Source: DASWHK01 sp036398215 (GTDB taxonomy: Bacteria > Acidobacteriota > UBA890). From it: a stretch of DNA of 13,541 nt. A model generated the notes under the pieces. That model ran no database searches, was not told where the DNA came from, and was given only the letters and a program-made list of their open reading frames with translations. The translations under genes were made by a program, and so were the position numbers. Where the stretch lies: contig DASWHK010000040.1 in NCBI GenBank assembly GCA_036398215.1, positions 1 through 13,541 of the forward strand, given 5' to 3'. This document shows positions 7,457 to 13,541 of this stretch, one piece after another. Position 1 is the first letter of the stretch; each line of letters begins with the position of its first letter.

Positions 7457-7978
7457 TCACAGTCGATCGCGAAGGGCCTTCAGGGAGGCCAGCCGCGGAT
7501 CGACGTCCTTTTCGCAGTTGCAGTCGGTTTCGTTGAGATTGGCGCCGCAGCGCGGACACAGGCCGCGGCAGTCCTCGGCGCATATCAGCTTCATCGGCAA
7601 CGCCAGCAGTAGCTGCTCGGCGAGCAACGTCCGCCCGTCGATGGCGTCGCCCTCGTAATAATCAAGAGCCAGGGCGTCCTCGTCAAGCTCAGTCGCCTTG
7701 CCGCCGCCGCTCTGGGCGGCGGCCTCGTAGATGGCGGTGAAGCGGCGCTCGACCGCCAGCGGGTAGCGGCGGGCGCAGCGGCTGCAACGGGCCAGCGCGG
7801 TCGCCGCGACGCTTCCCTCGACCCTCACCTGCTTGCCCTGGCGGTGGACCTCGAGGTCGTACTCCAGCGGCTTCTCGAGCCCCAGCTCGTCGGGCCCCGG
7901 ATCCGGCTCCAGCTCCAGATCGAGGACGCCGCTCAGATGTTGCCCCTCGGGGGGCAGGTCGGCGACGACGATGCGCAC
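7457..7978 (-). CDS. yceD: YceD/DUF177 family protein
   Basis: YceD (DUF177) proteins sit upstream of rpmF in most bacteria and are implicated in 23S rRNA accumulation; the biochemical role is not settled. The start used is GTG at 7978, giving 173 aa, because the family N terminus begins near MRIVVADLPPEG and GGAG lies nine bases upstream. The open frame extends to 8275 but overlaps the thioredoxin gene there. Cysteines at C65/C68 (CSRC) and C133, C137, C141, C144, C153 and C155 (CAEDCRGLCPRCGAN) match the metal-binding pattern of the family. An acidic stretch (ELDEDALALDYYEGDAID) precedes the C-terminal Cys cluster, as usual. Confidence 0.9.
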   Translation of the reverse strand: MRIVVADLPPEGQHLSGVLDLELEPDPGPDELGLEKPLEYDLEVHRQGKQVRVEGSVAATALARCSRCARRYPLAVERRFTAIYEAAAQSGGGKATELDEDALALDYYEGDAIDGRTLLAEQLLLALPMKLICAEDCRGLCPRCGANLNETDCNCEKDVDPRLASLKALRDRL

Positions 7979-8025
7979 GGCGGTGATCTCCAGGGCGGCG
8001 GCGGCGAGCGCCCCGCGGCGGCCGC

Positions 8026-8367
8026 TCAGGCGGTCGTGGGGGCGGTCACCTTGTCGACCATCCGCACGATGTTCTCCTTGGAGCCGGCCCCGACCATCTG
8101 ATCGTGGACCTCGCCGCGGTGAAAGACCAGGATCGTGGGAATGCCGCGGATCTGGTAGCGGGCGGCGATGTCGCCGAAGTGGTCGACGTTCAGCTTGCCG
8201 ACCTTGATACGGTCGCCGTAATCGCTGGCGACCTGTTCGATGGTCGGCGCCAGCATGCGGCATGGCGCGCACCACTCCGCCCAGAAATCGACCAGCACCG
8301 GGGTTTCGCTCTTGAGGACCTCGGCCTCGAAGTTGTCAGCCGTCAGCTCGATGATTGCTTCGCTCAA
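8026..8367 (-). CDS. trxA: Thioredoxin
   Basis: Cytoplasmic dithiol-disulfide oxidoreductase (113 aa). The redox site is C33-C36 in EWCAPCRMLAP; the usual Gly of WCGPC is Ala here, a common variant. The cis-proline P77 is in RGIPTILVF, and the fold motif VDFWAEWC is intact. No signal peptide or membrane segment is seen. The start is TTG with AGAGGAG seven bases upstream; no better start exists. It begins 13 bp after the small mutase subunit and ends 47 bp before yceD, so it probably shares a transcript with both. Whether it serves the mutase module or general redox control cannot be judged. Confidence 0.95.
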   Translation of the reverse strand: MSEAIIELTADNFEAEVLKSETPVLVDFWAEWCAPCRMLAPTIEQVASDYGDRIKVGKLNVDHFGDIAARYQIRGIPTILVFHRGEVHDQMVGAGSKENIVRMVDKVTAPTTA

Positions 8368-8380
8368 CTCGTTGCTCCTC

Positions 8381-8788
8381 TCAGGCGGCGACGTGGCTCG
8401 TCTGTTTGCGGATGAAGTCGATGATCTCCGAGGTCATCGTGCCCGGCGGGAAGATGGCGTCGACCCCCAACGCCCGCAGGCGCTCGACGTCGCGATCGGG
8501 GATGATGCCGCCGACCACCAGAACGATGTCCTCGGCTTCCTGTTCCTTCAGCAGCTCGATGACCCGCTCCAGGATGTAGTTGTGGGCGCCGGAGTGGATC
8601 GACAGCCCGATGACGTCGACGTCCTCCTGGACCGCCGACTGCACCACCATCTCGGGGGTCTGCCGGAGGCCGGTGTAGATGACCTCCATGCCGGCATCGC
8701 GGAGGGCGCGGGCGACGACCTTCGCCCCCCGATCGTGGCCGTCGAGGCCGGGCTTGGCGACCAGGACTCGAATGTGCTTGTCGGACAC
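8381..8788 (-). CDS. Acyl-CoA mutase small (cobalamin-binding) subunit
   Basis: Separate B12-binding subunit (135 aa) that brings adenosylcobalamin to the large mutase subunit. It matches the C-terminal domain of methylmalonyl-CoA mutase and IcmB of isobutyryl-CoA mutase, both in fold motifs and in length. The base-off/His-on motif D16-x-H18-x-x-G21 (LDGHDRG) supplies the cobalt-ligating His18. The following segments are GLSIHSGAHN (61-70), where the usual S-x-L reads S-I-H, and VVGGIIP with G93-G94. The C-terminal AIFPPGTMTSEII is typical. The start is GTG with AGGAG eight bases upstream. It follows the large subunit by 61 bp and is presumably cotranscribed. Which mutase reaction it serves depends on the large subunit. 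Confidence 0.93.
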   Translation of the reverse strand: MSDKHIRVLVAKPGLDGHDRGAKVVARALRDAGMEVIYTGLRQTPEMVVQSAVQEDVDVIGLSIHSGAHNYILERVIELLKEQEAEDIVLVVGGIIPDRDVERLRALGVDAIFPPGTMTSEIIDFIRKQTSHVAA

Positions 8789-8849
8789 TGTCAGCGCTCC
8801 TGATGCATGCGATGCCGCCCGCCGGTGGTCGCCAATGCGAGGCCTCCGG

Positions 8850-10574
8850 TCAGAAGATCGGCTGCTCGTGGTACTCCCCGAAGACGTCGCGCATGGCGCC
8901 GCAGATCTCCCCGACGGTCGCGTAGGCGTGGACCGCTTCGAGGATCCGCGGCATGAGGTTGTCGTCGCCGCCGGCGGCGGCGCGTACTCCGTCGAGCGCC
9001 CGCTGCACCTCGCCGGCGTCGCGGCGGCGCCGCAGGGCGGTGAGGCGCTCGACCTGCGCCGCCTCTACGGAATCGTCGATGTACAGGTAATCGATCGGCT
9101 GGGCGCCGTCCTCGGTCAGGGCGTTCTGGCCGACGATGATCCGCCGCTGCGCCTCGATCTCCTTCTGGTACCGGTAGGCGGACTCCTGGATCTCCCGCTG
9201 CGGGTAGCCGTCGTCGATCGCCGCCACCATGCCGCCGAGCTCGTCGATCTTGGCGAAGATCTCCTCGGCCTCGTTCTCGAGGTCGGCGGTCAGCGCCTCG
9301 ATGAAATACGAGCCTCCGAGGGGGTCGACGGTGTTGGTGACGCCGCTCTCGTGGGCGATCACCTGCTGGGTCCGCAGGGCGATGATGGCGTTCTCCTCCG
9401 TGGGCAGCGCGATGGTCTCGTCGAGGGCGTTGGTGTGCAGCGATTGGGTGCCCCCGAGGACCGCGGCCAGCGCCTGCAGCGTCACCCGCATGACATTGTT
9501 GCGCGGCTGGCGGTCGAGCAGCGTGCAGCCGGCAGTCTGGGTGTGGAAGCGCATCCACCAGGAGCGCGGCGACTTGGCGCCGTAGCGCTCGCGCATGTGC
9601 CGCGCCCAGATCTTGCGCGCCGCCCGATACTTGGCAACCTCCTCGAAGAGATCGTTGTGGGCGTTGAAAAAGAACGACAACCGCGGCGCGAAGTCGTCGA
9701 TGTCGAGGCCGCGGTCGAGACCCACCTGGATGTACTCCATACCGTCGCGCAGCGTGAAGGCGAGCTCCTGCGCCGCCGTCGAGCCGGCCTCGCGGATGTG
9801 GTAGCCGGAAACGCTCACCCAGTTCCACAGCGGCAGCTCGGCGGTGCACCACTCGATGACGTCGCCCATGATCCGCATCGTCGGGCGCGGCGGAAACACG
9901 AACGTCTTCTGGGCGATGAACTCCTTGAGGACATCGTTCTGGATGGTGCCGGCGAGGACCTTGCGCTCGATCCCCTTCTTCGCCCCGGCGGCGACGTACA
10001 TCGCCAGCAGCACGCAGGCCGGGTGGTTGATGGTCATCGACGTGGTGACCTGGTCGAGCGGGATCTCGTCGAAGAGCGCTTCCATGTCGGCCAGCGAGTC
10101 GATCGCCACGCCTTGCTTGCCGACCTCGCCGCGGGCGATCGGGTCGTCGGAATCGCGGCCCACCAGCGTCGGGTGGTGGAAGGCGACCGAAAGGCCCGTC
10201 TGCCCCGACTCGAGCAGCCTCCGGAAGCGCCGGTTGGAGTCCTCCGGCGAGCCAAAGCCGGCGAACTGGCGCATGGTCCACAGCTTTCCCCGGTACCCCG
10301 TAGGATGGATGCCGCGCGTGTACGGATACTCGCCCGGATAGCCGATGTCTCGGTCATAGGAGAGGCCGCGATCGGCGAGGTCTTCGCGCGTGTACAGCGG
10401 CTCGACCGGCCGGCTCGAGGCGGTGATGAACGGCACGTCGCGCTCGGAGCAGTGGGCCGTCGCCGGCTCGTAGCTCTGCCGCAGCCACCTCGCCTTGCCG
10501 TTGTTGTCGGCGGACGAGGAGGCGCGGCGCTCTTTCTCGACGCCGGGCTCGGTCACGACCGGGTCATCGGCCAT
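8850..10574 (-). CDS. Acyl-CoA mutase large subunit (methylmalonyl-CoA mutase family, isobutyryl-CoA mutase-like)
   Basis: Catalytic TIM-barrel subunit of a B12-dependent carbon-skeleton mutase. The start at 10574 gives 574 aa and has GAGAGGGA upstream; the open frame extends 36 residues further but looks non-coding. Motifs are YPYTRGIHPTGYRGKLWT, GTIQNDVLKEFIAQK, SVSGYHIREAG (Y258/H259), FAPRLSFFF and GGTQSLHTNALDETIALP. The B12 domain is absent and encoded separately, as in IcmA/IcmB and archaeal-type mutases. Residues diagnostic for substrate are F104 (RQFAGF; Tyr89 in Propionibacterium methylmalonyl-CoA mutase) and Q222 (Arg207 there), matching Phe80/Gln198 of isobutyryl-CoA mutase. This favours interconversion of isobutyryl- and n-butyryl-CoA over methylmalonyl-CoA. 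Unusual H133-H134, R140 and H184 lie near the pocket. Family is certain, substrate is inferred. Automatic annotation would probably say methylmalonyl-CoA mutase. Confidence 0.93.
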   Translation of the reverse strand: MADDPVVTEPGVEKERRASSSADNNGKARWLRQSYEPATAHCSERDVPFITASSRPVEPLYTREDLADRGLSYDRDIGYPGEYPYTRGIHPTGYRGKLWTMRQFAGFGSPEDSNRRFRRLLESGQTGLSVAFHHPTLVGRDSDDPIARGEVGKQGVAIDSLADMEALFDEIPLDQVTTSMTINHPACVLLAMYVAAGAKKGIERKVLAGTIQNDVLKEFIAQKTFVFPPRPTMRIMGDVIEWCTAELPLWNWVSVSGYHIREAGSTAAQELAFTLRDGMEYIQVGLDRGLDIDDFAPRLSFFFNAHNDLFEEVAKYRAARKIWARHMRERYGAKSPRSWWMRFHTQTAGCTLLDRQPRNNVMRVTLQALAAVLGGTQSLHTNALDETIALPTEENAIIALRTQQVIAHESGVTNTVDPLGGSYFIEALTADLENEAEEIFAKIDELGGMVAAIDDGYPQREIQESAYRYQKEIEAQRRIIVGQNALTEDGAQPIDYLYIDDSVEAAQVERLTALRRRRDAGEVQRALDGVRAAAGGDDNLMPRILEAVHAYATVGEICGAMRDVFGEYHEQPIF

Positions 10575-10670
10575 CGGGCTTCCCTCTCGGTACGGCTGTG
10601 GTTCCAGGGCGTTGAATCGCGCAGATCCACGGCGGCCAGGACCCTCGCCGCCGGACGCGTCGTGGGCGTG

Positions 10671-10701
10671 ATTATCCCACACTTGGTGTTTTGTTTCATA
10701 A
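10671..10701 (-). promoter_or_regulatory. Candidate promoter of the acyl-CoA mutase operon
   Basis: In the 156-bp gap between the second ACAD gene and the mutase, the minus strand reads TGGGATAAT (10679-10671): a good -10 hexamer GATAAT with the TGn extension. The -35 is weak; TTATGA or ATGAAA lie 17-19 bp upstream, inside repeat copy B. An RNA starting near 10664 would have a leader of about 90 nt. The region is less GC-rich than its surroundings. I see nothing resembling a cobalamin riboswitch in the leader. Confidence 0.4.
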
Positions 10702-10721
10702 GTACGACGAGGTTTGTGGCG
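10686..10721 (+). repeat. Dispersed 36-bp repeat, copy B (ACAD-mutase gap)
   Basis: Plus-strand copy of the element also found on the minus strand at 6103-6138 (28 of 36 identical; core 10699-10721 is 20 of 23 identical). It lies ten bases beyond the stop of the ACAD gene and overlaps the candidate -35 region of the mutase promoter. It is inverted relative to copy A with respect to gene direction, so it is more likely an operator or mobile repeat than a directional promoter. Confidence 0.5.
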
Positions 10722-10730
10722 AGCGCGCTC
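10721..10730. other. 10-bp perfect palindrome after the ACAD stop
   Basis: GAGCGCGCTC directly follows the ACAD stop codon and touches repeat copy B. It is too short and loop-less to be a convincing terminator, and no T-run follows. It could be half of a binding site or chance. Confidence 0.2.
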
Positions 10731-11873
10731 TCAGCCGCGCCCCGACAGGATCCGGCGGGCGATCACCAGCCGCTGGATCTCCGAGGTTCCCTCGTAGATC
10801 GTCGTCACCCGGGCGTCGCGGTAGAGCCGCTCCACCGGGTAGTCGCTGACGTAGCCGTAGCCGCCGTGCATCTGCACCGCCTGGTAGGTGACCCGGTTGG
10901 CCATCTCGGAGGCGAACAGCTTGGCGCAGGAGGCCGCCATCGTGTCGGGCTCGCCGGCATCCCGGAGGGCGGCGGCGCGCAGGTACAGCAGCCGCCCTGC
11001 CGCGATCTCCGCCGCCATCGTCGCGAGCTGCCCGCGCAGCCCCTCGAAGCAGCCGATCGGCCGCCCGAAAGCCTGGCGCTCGCCGACGTAGCCGAGGGTG
11101 ACCTCGAACGCCGCCTGGGCGATCCCCACGGCCTGGGCGGCGATCCCGGCGCGCCCGCCGTCGAGGCTGTGGAGGGCGATCTCCAGCCCCTGTCCTTCCG
11201 CGCCGAGGCGGTGGCCAGCCGGCAGCCGGCAATCGTCGAAGGCGACCTGGTTGGTCCGCGACGAGCGGATGCCCAGCTTCTCCTCTTCCCGGACGATCTC
11301 GACCCCGGGATGCCCGGCGGGCACGATGAAGGCGCTGATCCGGCGGGCGCCGGGGTCGGTGACCGCGAACACCAGCATGGCGCCGCAGACGGAGCCGTTG
11401 GTCACCCAGGCCTTGGTGCCGCGTAGAACGTAGTCGGAGCCGTGGCGCTCGGCGACGACCCGCAACGCCGCGGCATCGGAGCCCACCTCCGGCTCCGACA
11501 GGCAGAAGGCGCCCAGCCAGGCGCCGCGGGCGCAGGGCTGCAACCAGCGCTCCTTCTGCTCGTCCGTGCCGTAGGCGTGCAGCGGCGCGCAATACACCGA
11601 GTTGGTGACGCTGATCGCCACGCAGGTCGAGGCGTCGCCGCGGGCCAGCTCCTCGAGCGCCAGGCAGTAGGTCTTCAGGTCGAGGCCGGCGCCGCCGTGC
11701 TCCTCGGGAACCGTCATGCCGAAGAGGCCGAGCTCACCGAGATGCGCGAACACCTCCTGGGGGAAGCGCCTGTCGCGGTCCCACTCGGCGGCGTGGGGGG
11801 CGATCTCGGCGGCGACGAACTCGCGCACCATCTTGCGCACCAGCCGCTGGTCGGCGCTCGGCTCCCAGTCCAT
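10731..11873 (-). CDS. Acyl-CoA dehydrogenase, catalytically complete
   Basis: FAD flavoprotein that oxidises acyl-CoA to 2-enoyl-CoA and passes electrons to ETF. The 380-aa length is typical of short-chain ACADs. Visible motifs are the FAD/substrate signature LSEPEVGSD (125-133), KAWVTNG (154-160), the FAD-contacting ERQAFGRPI (265-273), MHGGYGY (335-341) and the catalytic base E361 in IYEGTSEIQR. Base position matches butyryl-CoA/short-chain dehydrogenases, not isovaleryl-CoA dehydrogenase (Gly at that alternative site). The ATG lies 15 bp after a paralogue lacking the catalytic base, and the B12 mutase is the next gene downstream. This suggests oxidation of short straight or branched acyl-CoAs, possibly butyryl-CoA or isobutyryl-CoA linked by the mutase. 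The exact substrate cannot be read from the sequence. Confidence 0.93.
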   Translation of the reverse strand: MDWEPSADQRLVRKMVREFVAAEIAPHAAEWDRDRRFPQEVFAHLGELGLFGMTVPEEHGGAGLDLKTYCLALEELARGDASTCVAISVTNSVYCAPLHAYGTDEQKERWLQPCARGAWLGAFCLSEPEVGSDAAALRVVAERHGSDYVLRGTKAWVTNGSVCGAMLVFAVTDPGARRISAFIVPAGHPGVEIVREEEKLGIRSSRTNQVAFDDCRLPAGHRLGAEGQGLEIALHSLDGGRAGIAAQAVGIAQAAFEVTLGYVGERQAFGRPIGCFEGLRGQLATMAAEIAAGRLLYLRAAALRDAGEPDTMAASCAKLFASEMANRVTYQAVQMHGGYGYVSDYPVERLYRDARVTTIYEGTSEIQRLVIARRILSGRG

Positions 11874-11888
11874 CGAGCGGGCCCCCGG

Positions 11889-13037
11889 TCAGCGCCCGGC
11901 CGGGGAATCCACCAGATCCGGGAGGATCTCGCGGGCCACCGCCAGGCGCTGCGCCTCGCTCGACCCGTGATGCACTTCCAGCGCCTTGGCGTCGCGGTAG
12001 AGCCGCTCGATGCCGGCCTCCCGGGTGCTCCCTTCGGCGCCGAAGATCTGCACCGCCCGCCGCGAACTGCGCACCGCGGCGTCGGCCGCCATCAGGCGAG
12101 CCATCGCCGCCGCCTCGCGCAGCGCGCCGGGCTTGTCCCGGGAGGCCGCGTACCAGGTCAGCAGCCGTGCCGCCTCGGTTTCCGTGGCGCTGTCGGCCAG
12201 CATCCACTGGATCGACTGCGAGTCGGCCAGCTCGCCGCCCGCCTCGAGCACGCGCCGGGTGGCGGCGTCGAGAGCCGCCGCGGCGATCCCCACGCAGGCC
12301 GCCGCGTAGGCGATGCGGCTCCAGTCGAGGGCCTGGGCGAAGATCGCCGCCGCCCGATCGCCGGTCGCCAAGATCGCCGCCGGCGCCAGGCCGATATCGT
12401 TCAGCGCGATGGCGGCGAGGCCGCTGCCGTTGAGGCCGAGCTTCGCCACCTCTCGGCCGACCGCGACCCCTTCCTGGCCCCTCTCGACGACGGCCCAGGC
12501 CGCAACGGGGCCGCCCTCCGCGGCGCGCGCCGGCACCAGAAAGACGTCGGCGAGCGTCGCCCCGGCGACGGCCCCGATCCTGCCCGCGAGCCGGCCGGCG
12601 TCGCCGCCGGCTTCCAGCGTCGCCCCGGCGCCGGGGTCGTCCAGGATCGAGCCGGCGCCGTCGAGCCCTAGAGCGGCCAGCGTGCGGCCCTCGGCGAGTC
12701 CCCGGAGCCGGCTCGCCGCCAGATCGTCGTCGGCCGCCGCGGCGATCACCAGGCCGGCCACCATGTGGCCGGTGGCGACGCTCGCCAGGCTGGCGCTGGC
12801 GCGGCCGATCTCCTCGATCACCAGGGCCAGCTCGAGGATGCCGCCGTCGCCGCCGCCGTGATCGGCGGCGACGCAGCGGCCGAGGCCATGGGGGCCGGCG
12901 AGGCCGGCCAGAACATCGCCCGGCGGTTGCAGGCTCTCGTCGATCGCCGTGGCCAGCGGCGGCGGAAGGGCCTTCGCCGCTGCCGCCCGGGCGGCGTCGC
13001 GAACCGCGCGCTCGCTGTCGTTCAACCTCGGGTCCAC
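11889..13037 (-). CDS. Acyl-CoA dehydrogenase-like protein lacking the catalytic glutamate
   Basis: ACAD-fold protein (382 aa), recognisable mainly in the C-terminal helical domain: IERLYRDAKALEVHHGSSEA (343-362) aligns with LYRDARVTTIYEGTSEIQ of its neighbour. The catalytic Glu position is H357, and the alternative isovaleryl-type position is S240, so neither base is present. The SEPxxGSD signature and the Trp-containing middle motif are not visible, the RQxFG arginine motif reads LADSQSI, and the protein is very Ala-rich. It is probably inactive alone and may partner the downstream ACAD, as in the heterotetrameric dehydrogenases of actinobacterial steroid degradation. The start is GTG, one base after the HIT gene stop, with GGAGG six bases upstream inside that gene. 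The frame is intact over full length, which argues against a pseudogene. Confidence 0.85.
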   Translation of the reverse strand: MDPRLNDSERAVRDAARAAAAKALPPPLATAIDESLQPPGDVLAGLAGPHGLGRCVAADHGGGDGGILELALVIEEIGRASASLASVATGHMVAGLVIAAAADDDLAASRLRGLAEGRTLAALGLDGAGSILDDPGAGATLEAGGDAGRLAGRIGAVAGATLADVFLVPARAAEGGPVAAWAVVERGQEGVAVGREVAKLGLNGSGLAAIALNDIGLAPAAILATGDRAAAIFAQALDWSRIAYAAACVGIAAAALDAATRRVLEAGGELADSQSIQWMLADSATETEAARLLTWYAASRDKPGALREAAAMARLMAADAAVRSSRRAVQIFGAEGSTREAGIERLYRDAKALEVHHGSSEAQRLAVAREILPDLVDSPAGR

Positions 13038-13038
13038 G

Positions 13039-13539
13039 TCAGCCCTCCATCAGCTCGGCGAAGCGGGGTCGCAGCCGCGAAAAGGTCTCCTGCGGAGCTT
13101 CGGGGACCACCCGTGTGCCCGCGGTCGTGCTCATGAAGCTGGCGTCGCCGAGCCAGCGCGGCACGATATGGAGGTGCTGATGATCCGCCACTCCGGCGCC
13201 CGCGGCCTTGCCGATGTTCATGCCCAGGTTGAAGCCGTCGGGGCCGTAGGCGTCGCCGAGGATCCTCTCACAGGCGCGCGCCAGCCGCACCATTTCGTCG
13301 AGCTGCGGTTCGCTGGAGGAGCGCAGGTCGGCGACGTGCTCGTAGGGCGCGATCATCAGGTGCCCGTTGGTGTACGGGTACTTGTTGATGATCACGAAGT
13401 TGAGGGCGCCCCGGTGCAGGATCAGGTTGGCCTCGTCGGCCTCGGGGCCGGCGGCGAGCACGGAGCAGAGCATGCATCCCGGCGCCTTGCCGGCGCCGCT
13501 CACGTACTCATATCTCCAAGGCGTCCACAGATGCTCCAT
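13039..13539 (-). CDS. HIT-family nucleotide hydrolase/phosphorylase
   Basis: Histidine-triad protein (166 aa) resembling bacterial Ap4A phosphorylase/hydrolase-type HIT proteins. The triad HxHxH is H120-H122-H124 in ADHQHLHIVPRW; the middle His normally forms a nucleotidyl intermediate. The N terminus MEHLWTPWRYEYV and a CxxC (C22/C25) are typical of this branch, as are NKYPYTNGHLMIAPYEH and NLGMNIGKAAGAG. The ATG at 13539 is two bases from the window edge, so its promoter and ribosome-binding site are outside. The ACAD-like gene starts one base after its stop, so the two are translationally linked. Substrate (Ap4A or other dinucleotides) is inferred from family only. Confidence 0.92.
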   Translation of the reverse strand: MEHLWTPWRYEYVSGAGKAPGCMLCSVLAAGPEADEANLILHRGALNFVIINKYPYTNGHLMIAPYEHVADLRSSSEPQLDEMVRLARACERILGDAYGPDGFNLGMNIGKAAGAGVADHQHLHIVPRWLGDASFMSTTAGTRVVPEAPQETFSRLRPRFAELMEG

Positions 13540-13541
13540 GC

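Noticed and set aside
10575..10682. N-terminal 36-residue extension of the mutase large subunit
   Set aside because: The extension would start in the candidate promoter -10 region and its residues do not resemble the family. The ATG at 10574 has GAGAGGGA upstream.
10575..10730. Cobalamin riboswitch upstream of the B12-dependent mutase
   Set aside because: The 156-bp gap shows no recognisable B12-box or multi-helix leader, and it is short for this riboswitch class. A covariance-model scan would settle it.
8679..11426. A 915-codon open frame on the plus strand opposite the mutase and ACAD genes
   Set aside because: It is antisense to genes with complete family motifs, has low-complexity Arg/Gly/Val/Asp-rich translation and matches no fold. 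Such frames are expected in high-GC DNA. The same holds for plus-strand frames at 58-1338, 1317-2690, 2425-3975, 4860-6014, 6082-7323 and 11442-12671.
11889..13037. Upstream ACAD-like gene as a decayed pseudogene
   Set aside because: The frame is intact over 382 codons, has a good ribosome-binding site and is tightly linked to its neighbours, so a maintained non-catalytic subunit is more likely.

Overview
The window is about two-thirds G+C, and all fifteen genes lie on the minus strand, so transcription runs from high to low coordinates. The gene content is bacterial. A LolC/LolE-type permease at the left edge implies an outer membrane (Gram-negative). High GC, frequent GTG/TTG starts and a lysS-lolC junction suggest a lineage such as Acidobacteriota or Myxococcota; that placement is an inference from gene order and is weak.

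Right part (13539 to 10731): a HIT-family nucleotide hydrolase/phosphorylase, then two tandem acyl-CoA dehydrogenase (ACAD) genes. The second ACAD has a complete active site. The first lacks the catalytic base and most FAD-site motifs, so the pair may form a hetero-oligomer. A 156-bp gap with a candidate promoter and one copy of a short dispersed repeat separates this block from the next.

Middle (10574 to 8026): a B12-dependent acyl-CoA mutase split into a 574-aa catalytic subunit and a 135-aa cobalamin-binding subunit, followed by a thioredoxin. Substrate-pocket residues look like isobutyryl-CoA mutase (Phe/Gln) rather than methylmalonyl-CoA mutase (Tyr/Arg), and several His/Arg substitutions surround the pocket.

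Left part (7978 to 1): the yceD-rpmF-plsX-fabD-fabG-acpP-fabF cluster for ribosomal protein L32, phospholipid precursor and type II fatty acid synthesis, followed by lysS and a lipoprotein-export permease cut by the window edge. fabH, usually between plsX and fabD, is absent. Its place is taken by a 121-bp gap holding the second copy of the repeat. Strong GC hairpins sit between fabD and fabG and between acpP and fabF.

Functionally the window joins envelope lipid synthesis and lipoprotein export to a branched/straight short-chain acyl-CoA module (mutase plus ACADs). The shared repeat beside both modules hints at common regulation, which is speculative. No RNA genes, insertion sequences or CRISPR arrays were seen, and no gap without a gene exceeds about 160 bp.
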